Assembly: GCA_013397455.1 (NCBI GenBank)
Contig: VYZB01000274.1
Coordinates: forward strand, 439,411-503,410
Length of the DNA: 64,000 nucleotides
Origin: Crotophaga sulcirostris
Taxonomy: Eukaryota > Chordata > Aves > Cuculiformes > Crotophagidae
Reading direction: 5' to 3'
Shown: positions 1-13,700 of the stretch, piece by piece
Numbering within the stretch: the first letter of the stretch is position 1
How the letters are laid out: every line of letters begins with the position of its first letter
Notes under the pieces: model-generated
What the model saw: the letters and a program-made list of their open reading frames with translations, nothing else
Databases searched by the model: none
Told to the model about the DNA's origin: nothing
Translations under genes and position numbers: made by a program

Positions 1-3000
1 CAGTGCTAATGGGGACAAGGCCTGTGGGCGAGGGGAGATTTGTTTCCTGGTGTAACTTTGGAAGAGGCAGACGTACTTGCTAGAGGAAAAGGGGGCCTGG
101 GGGACTGAGTGGCTTGATAAAAACTAGAAGAGAGTGAATTCATCAAGAAACTCCGGGGTTTCCTCAGGCAGCTGACTGGTGGCTCCTGAGGGCTCCTGAG
201 GCAGAAGTAGCTCTTCGTGTAAGAAGACAAGGCTATCAAATCCCAGAAAGCAAAAGAATGGAGGATGGGAGGTTTGAGACTAGGAAGAGCCTGGAGATAG
301 AGGAGTACAGAACATGTGGCTGGCGTTAGGCTAGCTTTTAATTTACTGTTGTATTTAAATAAACTTGAAAAATTTATTTTGTTTCCAGCCACAAGCAGGA
401 GTATTGTTGTTCCATTTGTGAAGGCTGCCTTGAGCTGCAACCCAAAGATTCTGCTTAAATAAACATACACTCTTGATAATGAAAGCTGCTTAACTTTTAA
501 TTAATATGTGGATTCTTTGTTTTTATTTTGTTTTGAATTTGTCAGGAAGTGAAACGGGCTCATGGAACAATTCTCTTTCAGTTGCATGTGGGTAAATTGG
601 GACTAAAGTCAGTGTTTCAGAATGAGTTAGTAAGGACTTAGAAAACACAAAAACAAAGCCCTAATTAGCTTTTTAAACTACTATAAATTGAGGAAACAGT
701 GGAGATATTATGTGAGACAATGGACTCATAGGAGACTTTAAGTGTTCTAGGGGCCATGTCACAGCTTTGCCTTTTTTCTGAAGTCATTGTCTTACTATAA
801 GTGCCAAAGAAGGCCTGAGAAGTTTTTTAGGAAGTTTTATGCAGCATGTGTTAAATTCAAGCCTCCAGTGAACAATATTGTGTAATTCTTTGCACACATT
901 TAAATGAATCTGTGGTGGAAATCTGAGTTTTGTATGACTATTAAATTTCATGTAATTATATGGGATGTTAAATACAAACAAAACCAATAAGTCTCCTACA
1001 GCATAATCTGACAAAAGAGCCTCAGTTCAAGCTAGCAATTGCCATGGTATTTCTGAGCTAAAATATAGATTCTCAGGATTTAATTCCACATGTAGCACCA
1101 ATCCATTTGCACAGCATGCTGCTCAACAATTGACAACACTCTTAAAAGTTGCTTTTCTGCAGCAGTGAGGTGATCATTGGCTGACATGAGGTGTACAAGA
1201 GAGGATTAGGATCTGAGAACTGGCAGTGCCTGCACTGTCAGTGAGATCTCACCAGCTGTACATACAAAGCTCAAAAGTCTTCAGATGTTAGTAAATTATT
1301 CAAGCTCATCTTTTCTCTCTGACTGCATGAGAGGCTTACAGGTCTTTAAATTACCTGAATTCCTTGTAGCAGGTTATACCAATATCTGTTGTGCATTTGG
1401 GCAGTTCGGACTTACCTTGTAGAGATTTTCGTGGTTATTCACTTTCTAAGCCCCGCAAGTCCTATTTAACTACCTTTAAGGTTAATTTCACCTTGGTCCC
1501 TTTCTTATTCTCTTCAAAACTGTTTTTTTGATTCTTATGACTTTATATTTTTTAAAGAAGTAGTAATTTCAATAGCAAGTGGAGCAAACTATCCAAAAGC
1601 ATTGGATTTGAAACATAGCTTGTTCAAAAATGGTAATTGTGTTTTCATGCAAACTTTTTGAGAACTTTAAATTTACTTAATGCTGTAAGAAATCCACAGT
1701 CTTTCCAAGGTTGTAGTATACATTTTTGGATTAAAAAGATTGGGTTTACAAATGTATTTACGCTTCCTAGGCAGTCTATGCTGGTTTACTGATGTTTTTT
1801 TCCCCAAGACAGATGCCTTATAAATTGTTCTCCTTTGTTTTTCTGATGCTTTTCCAGTTCTTCTTGAGCAGGCTTTACCAGTCAGCAGGAAATGGGAGCC
1901 AACACTTCTGCCTTTGGTTTTTGAGAAGTGGGTCTAAAGTAGGGGGCTGTCCTGAACAGCACCTCTCCTTTCTACCTGAATTCATAAAAATGTCTCTTGG
2001 TATAAACAAATGTAAATGCTTCGGATCATCCATGCAGTGCATAGGGAAACTTCAGTGTTTCCATCGAGAAACAGGTCCTTAAAAGAAGCTTAAGCTAAAG
2101 CCTTAAAATGAAAAGGCAAACTGAATGGATTAAATTTATACCATTTTAAGTTTCAGTGCTGGAGGTGCTGAAGCAAGACCCTAGTGGAACAGAAATCCTC
2201 CCTATAGTGCAGAAGACTTATCATGAAAAATAATTTCATTTTCACTGATTTTCTGTGATATCTGTGAGTCTGTCTGGCTAACTATTTCATCCTTATGCAT
2301 GCAGATTACCTTATCTTCCTTAGTTCTTGATATTTAAACAAACTTTCTCTATTTCTTTTACTATTTCATAGCTCTGCCTTTCAAATCTAGCTAGATAATG
2401 TGGTGTTTATCTTTCTGTCTGGTTGGTTGTTTTCCACAGATCTATGCAGCCCTTTTAAATATATAAAAGACAAATTTATTTCAGTATTACTTCTATACTC
2501 TGCTGCACTTTTTAAGCAGCCTTATAGAGGCTGAATAGCTGATTCGCAGTTTACTTAAACTGATGCATCTACACTGACATCCAAAGAATTTAGGTTCTTC
2601 TGAATTCTAGCTTCCTCCAGGTATGGATGAGAGCTGACTGCAATTCCAATATCTATGATATTCACTCGAAGCAGATAAGCTCTAAAATTAATTGTTCTCT
2701 TTTTTTATTATTTTATTTTTTTTTTTTTTTTTAAATTGGGATCCTCTTCTTTAGGAAAAAACAATTCTCAATCATATTTAACGCATTTTGCATATTTTAA
2801 TCTATCTCAGACAAAAAATTAAGGGATATCAGCATGATCTATTAATGTGTGCCTTTTCTTTGATATTATGTGGCTAATGTGCTATGTAAAGCATGTATTT
2901 TTACGTGAAAATTCTCCCTCGTGTCATAAAAGCCACTTGATGTCAGGAATAGTTAGCTCGGCTGAGAACTAACACACATATTTCAGACAATTCGTTTTAC

Positions 3001-5559
3001 TTCCAATAAACCAGGCATCCATTTAAAACTTGACTCCTCACCAATTAACTCTTGCCACAAATTAAATGAATACAGATCTGTGCTCTTAGATGGTATTTAA
3101 AGAGCACTGAAATTCATATCCACAACTCTGAACAGATGTATATCTCAGGAGTTAGGCTGGAGTCAATAGAGTAATGGAGATCTATGTCCGCTATGGCTGT
3201 GACCCAAAGTGTTTGCCCTGGATAGATTGCTGTTTATGGACAGTGGCATAAAGCAGTGAGAATTAAGGAGGATTGGAAGGGATCTCTTCTATAAAAAACA
3301 ATCAGCTGAAGGAACAAAAGGGTGTTAGAAGAAGCTGGTTTGGAACTGGACTGCTGACAAGTGGTGAAAAAGGTCGCATTAATTGGAATTAGTTATGAAC
3401 AAGTGCAAACTCTCTGAAATAATACTTAGTCATGGAATAAGCATATGAGATAAAATGCAGGTTGCACTGGACACTAAGGAATACTAGAAAGAATAGAATT
3501 AGGTGTCATGTGGCATACTAGTAATCCAAGGGACTGAATGCCACTGGGGAAGCGTGAAGCTTCCTGCAGGGGTCATGCTGAGCAGCATGGCAAAAAGGCC
3601 TGTGGCATAAACATTCTCTCCTGTCTTTTCTGTCAGCTCCTATGTCATATGTCCAGTCACATCAATGGATGACCCAGCACTGAGGGGCGAATGAAACTTA
3701 TGCTCTGGATACCGTGAAAGAAAGTAAAAAAGAGATAGTGGCTTGCTATTTGTATCATTAGAAACATGAATCTGGCCTTAAAATGTCTGGCAATTATTGG
3801 CAGCATCAAGGCTTTAAACAAAGCATGTGTTTCTTCTTGTTTAATTCGAGTTTGCTTTTAATAAATTTAGAGCATCTACTTTTCTACATTTGTTTAAAAC
3901 TTCACCTTGAAGGAAAACTCAGTATAAATAACAAAATTTTATTTTTTTGTTTTATATAAATATAGATTAAGTTCTCTTTGGGCTCCTTGTAGTGATGCTT
4001 TAAAAGGCTTAGAAATATCCATCCCTTTTATAAACTAAAGTTTTTAAAAATCATGTTTCTCAATCCAAAATCTTCTCATTTCTTCTATTTATGTTTTTAA
4101 CTCATTAAGGGATGTTTTATTAATAAATAACAATAATTTTCCTCTTTTGCCAGATACATTGTCTTTGCACAGTCCTACACTTTCAGCCTGCAGCTATTGT
4201 CTTCACCATTTCACAGCACTTCTTCACAGCACGCTGACAGTTTTTCTTTCCAGCCTTTCCTTATTACCTTCTTTGTTAGATTATCTGCTTTGTGTAATAG
4301 CAGAAACGGTAACCCTATTGTACAGTTTTGGTAACCATGTGGGTTACAGGAGAATGACTCAGTGAAGGTTGCATGTTTGGCCATAAAACCTCCAGATCTT
4401 TGTGAAACAACTCCACCTTTCCAACTAATTTAATTTATTCTCAATAGCACATTGATCGTTTTTCATCTAATAATTTTCTGGCATCATGGAAGCATGGCAA
4501 GGCATTACTGTAATCTTGATAATGACCACTTTATCTGAACGTAGCAGCCTGTGCGAGACAGCTTACTCAGAGAATGTCTGCTGTTGAAAATCTGCTTTAG
4601 CTTTTGGGCTGTTGTAGAGACTGACTCTGCTTCTATTGTCATTTTAAACATCGACTGATGGTGAGATTAACAACGCCCTCAAACCGAAAAACTCATTGGG
4701 CAGCTTTTAGTAGGGAGCCGAAAAGTGACCAGTGGCAGTGGTTGCTGGGGTTGGGTTGCCCCCAAATCACTGCTTTTTCTTTTTAAAACAGGTTCTGTTT
4801 GGACCGAGATTTCTCTCTATTGTTCTTTTTCAGGGAGAATCCAAACATCCACAATAGAAACACGTGGACTGGAAACTTTGGGTGCTGGTCCTCTGCTGCT
4901 GAAGACTGGCTGAGATTTTTTGTTATGTCTGTTGATTTGTCTGTTGTGTTTAAAGTAAGCAATGTAATTTCCTAGACCTGTGTTCCCACACTTGAATGAT
5001 TTTTGAAGAATTTGAAGATTTGAAGAATCATCACCACAGAGTTTTGTGAATTCTAGACTTGGGATTTGACATTCCACCCTGTGGAGGGATTGGGTTATTG
5101 CGAGGCTTCATACATGATTCCTAATACATTGCTTCTGAGCCCACAAAATTTAGCTGATCCGATGTGATTCTGATCGCAAAATTCAATCTCAACTTTTGGG
5201 AGAACCCAAAAGTCAGGAAGGGTCACCCTTTTGAGTGCTCCAAAATGACAGATGAATTCTGATTGAAGCCTGTGTGTTTACCAAAGCTACTCATCCAAGG
5301 GATGGAAAAGCAAGGATAGAACTATAGTATTAACCTTGTGAGTTACTTGTGAAAATTGTTATTTTGAATGGTTTACTTAGCTATTGTTATCCTAATCTTG
5401 ATTGCCGGTTCATATTTGTAATGGTTGCATTAATTGTTCATCTGTGTACAATAACCTATGCCATCTCTTCTTTTCCTTCCCTTCTCTCTCCCTCTACCCA
5501 CTATTTTCTCTACTTTCTCTTCCTTCTCTCTCAGCCTTAGTCTCCTTATCCTCTCTGTG
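1..5559. other. Non-coding AT-rich DNA, no gene seen
   Basis: I see no recognisable exon, RNA gene or clear transposon here. Open frames are short (under about 155 codons), lack recognisable domains and have the composition of random AT-rich sequence. The most distinct element is a T tract near 2,716-2,732, listed separately. Small spliced exons cannot be excluded by eye. Confidence 0.55.
2716..2732. repeat. 17-base T homopolymer
   Basis: A run of 17 T follows a TTATTTTA-like stretch. It could be the poly(A) relic of a minus-strand retroposed sequence, but I recognise no element body next to it, so a simple low-complexity tract is the safer reading. Confidence 0.85.
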
Positions 5560-5773
5560 TAAGGATCATCACCATAGCACTGCTAGAGGCCAGGATATGA
5601 GTTCTGTGAGGAATGTTTAAGCCATGGGGTGGAATATGGATACTTACTCCTGTTATTCTCTTAAACATGCCTGATTCTACTTGTATTGTCTTGAACAGTC
5701 TGACTCTATTTGTACTGCTGTCTTTAACACCTTGTTGAGTGCTGTGGTTCCTGATGCTCACTGTGCTGCTGCA

Positions 5774-5812
5774 GGGGCAGGGGTGGGGTGGGGTGGGGTG
5801 GGGGATGGGGGG
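5774..5812 (+). repeat. G-rich tract with G-quadruplex potential
   Basis: Seven successive runs of four to six G are separated by one- or two-base spacers (CA, T, T, T, T, AT). This exceeds the usual rule for an intramolecular G-quadruplex (four runs of three or more G with loops up to seven bases). The short GGGGT units also make it a small expandable repeat. Confidence 0.85.
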
Positions 5813-6158
5813 CCTGTGCTGCAGAGGCCCCCTCCCCCACCGGACTGCACATGCAGACCACAAGGGTTCAGACAGAGGTGTTTCTGGCAAGGTTCTCTTG
5901 AGATGCCACTGTCCCTGGAAACTCCAGCCCCAGCTCCAGAACCTTCCCAAAGAAGCTTTTGCGCATGCTCCTAATTCGAGAACTTTTGCAGCAAGACCAC
6001 CCCTCGGGGGGTGGGGCATGGACAGGCACACTGTGGCCACCACCGCATGGAACCTGGCTGAAGGCGCCGAAGAATCCCAGGACCACGGGCTCTTGAAGAT
6101 CACGTTTTCCCAAGGCCTATGGAAGTGGTGACTGTTTATCTCATAGCCTCGTGCCCCG

Positions 6159-6160
6159 CC

Positions 6161-6186
<26 letters not shown>
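6159..6186. repeat. 28-base C homopolymer
   Basis: An uninterrupted run of 28 C is followed by a CT-rich stretch. On the minus strand it is poly(G), able to form G-quadruplexes, and on the plus strand it could form an i-motif. Its exact length is prone to sequencing error. Confidence 0.9.
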
Positions 6187-6194
<8 letters not shown>

Positions 6195-6460
6195 TTCCCT
6201 TGTTCTTCTTTTCTTCACATCACTATTTTGCATCCGATCAGATCCGAGTTGCTTTTTTTTTGTCTGGCTGCCTTGAGGGTATGAGACTGGGATCTGAACA
6301 GATGGGGATCTGTTTTTTGCAACTTTTGGGGGTGCGCCCTCTGACTTGAGCTTGTCTAGGAGGGGGGCGGAATGACCCGGGGGCAGGAGCAGACCCTGAC
6401 AGTTAGGCAAGATGGCCATTTTTTTCTTGAATCTTAGCTTGAAAGTATTCACATTTCAGT

Positions 6461-7680
6461 TTAAACTTGTGATTGTATCAACAATGCACCTTGTAGCCGC
6501 CTGTTTCTTATTTATTTCCTTAAGAAATTATTTTTGTGAAACAAACTAATTTTGGAGATGAGAGCCATTTTATGAGATGGAACTTTCTCCTAACCAGAGG
6601 TGGTGAGTTGATTGGAAGGTCTCATCCTAATGAATCCAGTTTTGTAGTCTTTCATTTACCCATGGCAACTAGAATCTATCAGTTTAAAAAAGAATGTAAA
6701 GAAAGAGCTCTGGTCTCACATTTATTTGGATTAAGAGAAATGTTGCACATAAGTGGAATCATAGACCTATATGAAAAAAAAAAGTCTTAGCAGACTGGTT
6801 GCAGCTCTCAGAATTACTGAAATAGAAAACATCTTTTATAGCTAGTGACTTTTTATAAATCTGGAGTATTAGCACGTAGTCTTTTTCCCTTTGAGTAATC
6901 ACCGAGCAGCTGAGAACAATATTACAACGTATTAGAAAATTTCCCTGTTTGGTTGAAAACAAAAATCAGATCAGTGATCAGTTGCAGACACTGAATGTTT
7001 CATTTTTTAGTCATTTATGTTCTTCCTCATAAGAAGCGATATCAATCCCTTTCAAAATTCTGCAGATTAAGAATAGTTTTAATACTCTGGCATTACCCTT
7101 TTTATGTTTAATGACCATTTTTTACTCTTCAAAACTGTTAAGAAGGAATATGCCAATGCTCTGTGTTTAAAATTGTATTTTAATGATCATTCTACTTTAG
7201 TGGTTGGAAAAGCAGTTGTGAAATTGGGAAATTTAGTAAAGAGATTTTAGATTCTTTTTAAAAGCTTAGACCCTGGATTATACATACATTAGCTATCACA
7301 GCATAGCACTATCTTGAGTATTTCTGTACTTACTTCTAGGATTCATTCATATGTGAGAGGGGGATTTGAAGTATTAGATTTTCAGTGTAAGATGTTGTTA
7401 CGGAATTCTAAACTCCATCAGTTTATGGTGTGTGCCAGACTGCTAGGCAATATTCATAGTGCGTATCTGCACATTTGTTGTATAGTTAATGAAAAATATC
7501 AAATGTATTTGTGATTGCATATCTATTTATTTGCTTTTTCTCATGTACTGTATTGCTAGAGACTATCCAAAGCACCATATGAAAAAGCATTTTCCCCACT
7601 TCACATTCTCTGCAATGTGTTAACTATGAATATTTTTACAAGAAATCTGAATAATCCGTTCTGAGTGTGTGGTCACTAAC
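6461..7680. other. Non-coding AT-rich DNA
   Basis: No gene, RNA or recognised repeat is visible between the GC-rich island and the CR1 tail that follows. Open frames are short and unremarkable. Confidence 0.55.
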
Positions 7681-7798
7681 AGTTGTAGATGTGGTACTTG
7701 GAGAAGTGGTTTAGTGATGGGCTTGGCAGTGCTAGGTTTATGGTTGGACCTGGTGATCTTAAGGCTCTTTTCCAACGTAAGTGATTCTCTGATTCTAC
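7681..7798 (+). mobile_element. CR1 LINE, 3'-end fragment
   Basis: The segment runs through the hallmarks of a CR1 3' untranslated end: a stretch like 'GTGGTTTAGTGATGGGCTTGG', then 'GGTTGGACCTGGTGATCTTAAGG', 'CTTTTCCAAC' and a terminal pair of GATTCT repeats. CR1 elements are typically 5'-truncated and end in short octamer-like repeats rather than poly(A), which fits. The copy is diverged and non-functional. Confidence 0.85.
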
Positions 7799-10700
7799 AC
7801 TTTGGCTGTGAATAAACCAAATCCATGTGACTGAACATTATATTACTGACTTGCCTTTTTTAACAAGATTTATATCTGCGGTAAGGTTTAGTGAGTTACC
7901 AGAAAACAGTGATTTATTTAGCATGGAAGAGCTAGGTGTATTAGACAGTAGGAGACAATGTAGTAGAAAATAGATGTACAGCTTTAAAATATTTAGCTCA
8001 ACAGCAACCTTTAACCTGTATAAAACCTCACACTTTTCTTAAAATGATCAATTATTCATGTTTTCCCTGGGGTGCTTTTTTTCTAAATGTATTTTTTTTT
8101 CTCTTTGGGAACACATAGGAAAATTTCCTTATATAGAATTAAACAAAAATGCAAAACAATGTAAAAAATCCTTTTCTGGTCAAAAGCAGACTGCAATTCA
8201 TATAGGTCAGATAAATCTGTAAAGGCACAAGAAGATTCTAGCCTTCCTGAGAGGAAGGAAGGANNNNNNNNNNNNNNNNNNNNNNNNNNNNNNNNNNNNN
8301 NNNNNNNNNNNNNNNNNNNNNNNNNNNNNNNNNNNNNNNNNNNNGGAAGAGAGATGAAGAGAGGAGGTGGGAAAGATGAAAAGGGAATGGAAGACAGAGG
8401 GAATTAGTACGAAGTAGCAAATCACCAGCTTTGAACAGCTCCAGTTACTGGCTTTCTGCCGGCATTTTGTTCTCACGCTTGGTGTTATCACACTAAAGGT
8501 CCAAAGAGACTCCTGGATAAGCATTCAGTAGGCTCCCAAAAGTGGAGCTTCTACCTCTCAACATGCACTGTCTCAGCTGTGAAGGTACAGTTCCTAGTTT
8601 AACCTATTCTGCAGTGAAGCATGCTAACCGCATGGGGGGGTGTAGAGAAAGCGATAGGTGAAGATGCTTGGAAAGATACACTAGTGAAATCACAAGGTTT
8701 GAGATTTCCTTCCTGACTCCTGTTCATTCCTCATCACAGAGACCAGTGGGAAAGCGTCTTGATGACCTCCTGCACTGCTCTAATGAAGCTGGCAAAGCTT
8801 ATCGATGCAAAATGTTGCAAGTCCTTAGTAGTGAGCTACAGAGCTCAGGCATCCCGGTTTAGCATTGGCAGTTTCTAAATCCCAAAACAAACAAGACTTG
8901 CTGCCAGGTGTTGAGGTCTCTGAGTTTAGGAGCACATAGAGCTAATCAAATTTCTGAAGCTCATGGGATGGTAGATGAGAGAGAAGCTGCGTAGCTGTTG
9001 TGGCAGCAGTGGTTTAGAGGAGGCTGTGGCCAAGCTAAACCTCTTGTTTACTCACTCATTTCACAGGTGACTTCTAAATTACTTTTACTTTATGCATAGT
9101 AAACAGTTTGTTTAATACTGGGATGTAAGTGAAACACTGAGTATAATTGAGAACATTCTGTAATTCAAGTGATGTATTCCAAAATGTCTACTGAAATAGA
9201 AATGTAAACTGAAGGGTCCCTGTTTATATTGAACAAAAAGAGACCTGATTTTGCAACCTTATGTTACTAATTCAAAATGAATTTTGAGTATTACTTAGCG
9301 CAATATTTGGGTAAATGCGAAAATCCCTTACCTTCCTAATAAACTACTTCTTGCCCCATGGGCTGCTTCTGCTGCCAGTGGCAAGTTTAGCATGTATAAA
9401 GTTCCCTTCATGAGACAGTGTGCATGCAATGCCATCTTATCTAATGAGCTGCTGTCCTGTTCTTCCACTACTAAATCTCTTGACAAAAAGCAGAGAGGCT
9501 TCAGAGCATACAGCAGTTTCTAGAAGGTATTTGGAACACAGGCATGCTTGAAATATATTGTGCAGTGGAAGTTCTAAAATTCAGTGATTTCAAGGGTCAA
9601 GAAACTCAAAATGGCCTTATGAAAACATTATTTCCAATGCTTGGTTCAGAACTATTGTCAAAGCAGTTGCTTTGTTGTTTTGCAAAATGGACTCCATATG
9701 CTGACAATATTCAGTGAAAACCAGAGAATTCCCAGGAAACAGTTTGATTCTTAGCGAACTGAATCTTCTGATACACTGTGTTCTGTGAAATTTTTTAGCC
9801 AGCTCTGGCAGGAAGGGTGTGATAACAATTTGTGTTCCTCTTGTTTGTTGAATGCCACTGTTTGCCCCTTCCTCAATGTCCCCATTCCTGTTAGAATCAA
9901 GGTGTTATATTGGCTTTTGAGTTTGCAAAATGCATGTCAGTTCAGAAAGGATCCTGTAATGTGTGTCTGGAGCTTCTATCTGTGCTTTCAAATAGAAGAT
10001 GAAAGTAAAATAAAAATAAAATAGTAATTTAATGTCTGTAAATTCTGTTTTCATGGCAGATCCTATTTTTCAAGGGTGTTAAAGCAGTTGGTGGGAACAC
10101 TGTATTTTGAATGCCACGGGTGCCAAGTCTCTTTGAAAATACGATCTTTTGGATCACATTGAGGCTTCTGAGCAAACTGCATATACAGAACTGTGACATA
10201 GCCAGCAGACAGGATCTGCTGTTTTCTGTGCTGTGGTTCACACTTCTGGAATTGTTCGTGTGTCTCCAGTGACTACCTAGAAAAGTGCACTTTCCTTGCC
10301 TGAAGCACCTCCACTGGGTGTACTGCCTGCCAGAATGACTGGGTTTAGAAGTAGCTCTTTCATTACCTAATTGATTTCTCTTGAAAAAATACTCTGCTTA
10401 TTATTGTCATCCTACCATGAGTTTGAAACACGTCTTTACCTACAACCTCTCTCGATGACAAACTTTCTAACTCAGCTGTATTTCTTTTAAAACTATTTGC
10501 ATTTTTATGCGAAAGTGAATACTTCCCTTTCCTTGCTTTCCTAGGTTGACTTTCACTTAAACTCACAGGGTTCCTGTGGAATCTAACCTCTTCTACAGAA
10601 CTGCTAGTACGCTTAGATTTAAGGTTGTGTATTCTGGTTCCTGATTGTGTGCACATAAAGGATTAGAGGTACCATTTGTGTTGCTTCGTTCTTCCAACTA

Positions 10701-13700
10701 TTTGAAAACATTGGGAGTGAGAAAATAAGAAACGAGAGAAAAATATTCACTGATACATTTGAAAGTTTTATTGCCAATTCAATACACTTAGGAAAATACC
10801 CTATTGAAGGTTCCTTAGGAGTTTGACTTGATAATGGAGTGCAGAATTGACTTGCTTCAGGATTTGCTTGACTTTCTTTAGGCAACTGTGAGTCATTCTG
10901 GTCAAGTGTACCACAGCAGCAGGTCCAGAATGTTGGTCTGGTATGGTTTACTAGTATGAGATAATGTTAGATGGTTCATGGAGAATATTAATACAGGTTT
11001 CATGTGGCTGGCATATACTAATACCCTGTGGGGTATTACATAACTGCAGTTATATTTTTGTTATAACTGCTGCATTTTTTATTGCTGTTGTCAAACTTGA
11101 ACATAAGGATTGTAGTGCTTATGCTTTCAAAGGCAAAGCTATCTTCATTGGGGCATGTACAGGGGTTTATGGGTATCTATTACTTACTTCCTTTTTCTGT
11201 TTCCAGTAGTAGTTTACAGCTCCCCATTAGGAAATGGATAGAGACATACACAAGCAGGTAGCAAGTATTCGCTAAATCCTTTTCATAGTGGTGGAGCAGT
11301 TCATATAACATTAACAAATACAGCATTTGCTGTAGATAGTAGATAAAATTATTTCCTCTTTTACTTGGCCAGATTCAGTGAGTGTGTATTATACTCATGT
11401 ACAGAGCAGGAAACTGAAGGAAGAAAAAGGTTAAGGAAGAATTGTTATTCCTTCTTACTGAAGTGTATAATTGTTGTCGAGAACACCTCCTCCCACATCA
11501 GGCCTTGCAAAGAGGACATACTCCCTGAAATTACAGATTTACCATAAAGGTGCTGAAATTTCCCCTCCTGGATTACAAGTCCGACACACTCAGTATTTTT
11601 CTAAGCCAAGGCTTTGCTTGAAAAAGAATGTGTTCACTGGGTGTACACACACACAGCAAAACTGCCAGAATGAGCCCTGTTTGCCAAAACACAAAGTGTG
11701 CATGTTGGATGCTGAGTGAAATTCATCGATAGAAAATAATTTCTCTGTTGGACACGAGTGGGAAGCTTGCTGTAGTTTATAGGCTGACAATGTGTTTAAG
11801 GTAAAGCTGTGCCGTTCTGCCAGCATTCTGCTGGTGAGGAACAGCCAGTGGTCTCCCTCCAAGTCGGACACTGTATGGGGCAGCATGGGAGGCAGAGAAA
11901 TAGGCATGACTTGAGCCTTCGAAGAGTTTGCAGTCAAAAGATTGCACAGTCCTGGGCAGTGAGAGATCTTTGGTATAACTACTTATCTGGAATGGCATCT
12001 GAAATGAGAAAATGTAAACTTGCTGCCTGATTTATGGAGTGAGACATTATGAAATCGTTTTGCTCTGTTCATAATAGCTTCACTGACTGCATGTTCTCAT
12101 TACCAATAGGGCGAAGTCCTAAACTGCAGTGAATCAGCCTGCAAAGTTTGATGTCTCTGGTCCTCAGTATTTCAAGTAAGTGAGAAATGATCCTCAGGGA
12201 GAAATATCACAATTTTTTTTCTGAGGGATGGTAATACTTGGCTAATTGAATGTAAGCTGATGTAAAGGCTGGAACAGAAGATGCTTCAGAAGACTCATGA
12301 ATTAAAATGCCATGGGACTAAAACTACTTAGAGCAAAAGCTTTGATCTAATTGTAGTATGAAAGATTCAGGGTTGCTTTTATTTTAAAGTTTTGTTGGCC
12401 AATGAAGTTCAAACTACAATAAGATTTGTAAAATGTGAGCATAAATGTTGAGGCTTACCTCTTGAAACCTCAGTTTATGAAAATTCCATCCCTCCTTACT
12501 TGAAACCGTGTTGCCCAAAAGTGATTGAGGGTTAGGCTGTTTTTTTTGTTCTTGTGATTGGATAAATGATCAGTTGGAAGGAAATGTGCAATAAGTTTAT
12601 TGCAGTATGATTGATATGAGTCTTCTTTAAATAATCACTTGTTTGCAGTCCAACTCTTACCTTGGATGGCAGCTTATTAGAAAAGGCATATAGCTAGAAG
12701 CTGCAACTTTCATATCCAGCCTGAAGAATTTGAAATGTCTGGGGAACTTAAGAGATTTGTGTCGAGTTTCTTTCGTGGGTCATTTTAACTCAGCAGTATT
12801 GTAGAGATGCGTATAATAGAGGAACGATCACTGTTTTTATGCGTTTAGGCATTCAAGAAATGTGTTCATTATTAAGCAAAACACAGAGCCAAGATATATA
12901 GGGAGAAGGACACTGAGTCTTTTTTGGCATATGGGATCAGATAGCATATGGGCTTTGCATTAGGTACCATATGGAACCCCAAAATTTTCCAGTAGACCAG
13001 TGAATTCCTGTCTGTATTATCCATATCATTAAGGACTCTTTAAACCGTATGTGTGATCAGAAACCCAAGAGAGTGCTGGAATGTTCTAAGGAGAGTTTCA
13101 AAGACATAAATAATAACATTATCCCATTGACTGTATGTGTGAGATACTTTTTCAAGAACAGTCACCTGTACTCTCAGCTTGGCACAGAATGTTTTTAATG
13201 AAGTGTTTATGACAATAAGCATAGTATCAGCTCATGTTTTATTTAATAGAGGATTAAATATTTACATAAAATGAGCATGAAATTTTTAGAACTGAAGATC
13301 ATTTATATGTATTGCATTTAAACAGATTTTTATAAAAGAAAAAGCCACCCAAGTCAACCAAAGTGCAAACCCAAATATGTGCAGTACATTGAGTTCTGCG
13401 ATAAGGGATGACCTTTTGTGTCCTCTGCTACTTCCAAAAGATGGCAAATTTTTGAATGGGAGAATCAAGTACATATGTTAATTAGTTCGACATCTATTTC
13501 TGTTCTCTTTAACCAAAAATATTCAGGATGGCTAAAAAATGAGATGAAAGTTCCACTGTACAGGTACATAGGTTTTCTTTTTGTGTGTGTGTACTATAAA
13601 TAGGCATGTGCCACTTCAACTTCTCACCAGGGAATAAACTTTCATCATTTTGTACAAGTCAGTGAACATCGCACAAAGTGATGATAACATGCTGTGACAT

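Larger units (their letters stand above)
5560..6460. other. GC-rich island, possible old LTR or regulatory block
   Basis: This roughly 900-bp block is clearly richer in G and C than the AT-rich DNA on both sides. It holds a G-quadruplex motif, a 28-base C run followed by a pyrimidine-rich stretch, and a CAAGATGGCC sequence near 6,407 that resembles the YY1 core found in some retroelement and gene promoters. Open frames on both strands here (up to 185 codons) look like by-products of the composition and show no domain. The overall look resembles a decayed avian ERV LTR, but I cannot define TG/CA ends or target-site duplications. A CpG-poor promoter island is the alternative. Confidence 0.35.

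Noticed and set aside
3250..3300. Short GGATTGGAAGGGATCTCTTC stretch resembling antisense CR1
   Set aside because: Only about 20 bases match, and flanking CR1 sequence is lacking.
5546..6103. 185-codon minus-strand open frame in the GC-rich island
   Set aside because: Several overlapping frames are open on both strands here, as expected in GC-rich DNA; the sequence has no domain or consistent start context.
6141..6452. Minus-strand frame with a polyglycine stretch
   Set aside because: The glycine run is only the translation of the C homopolymer.
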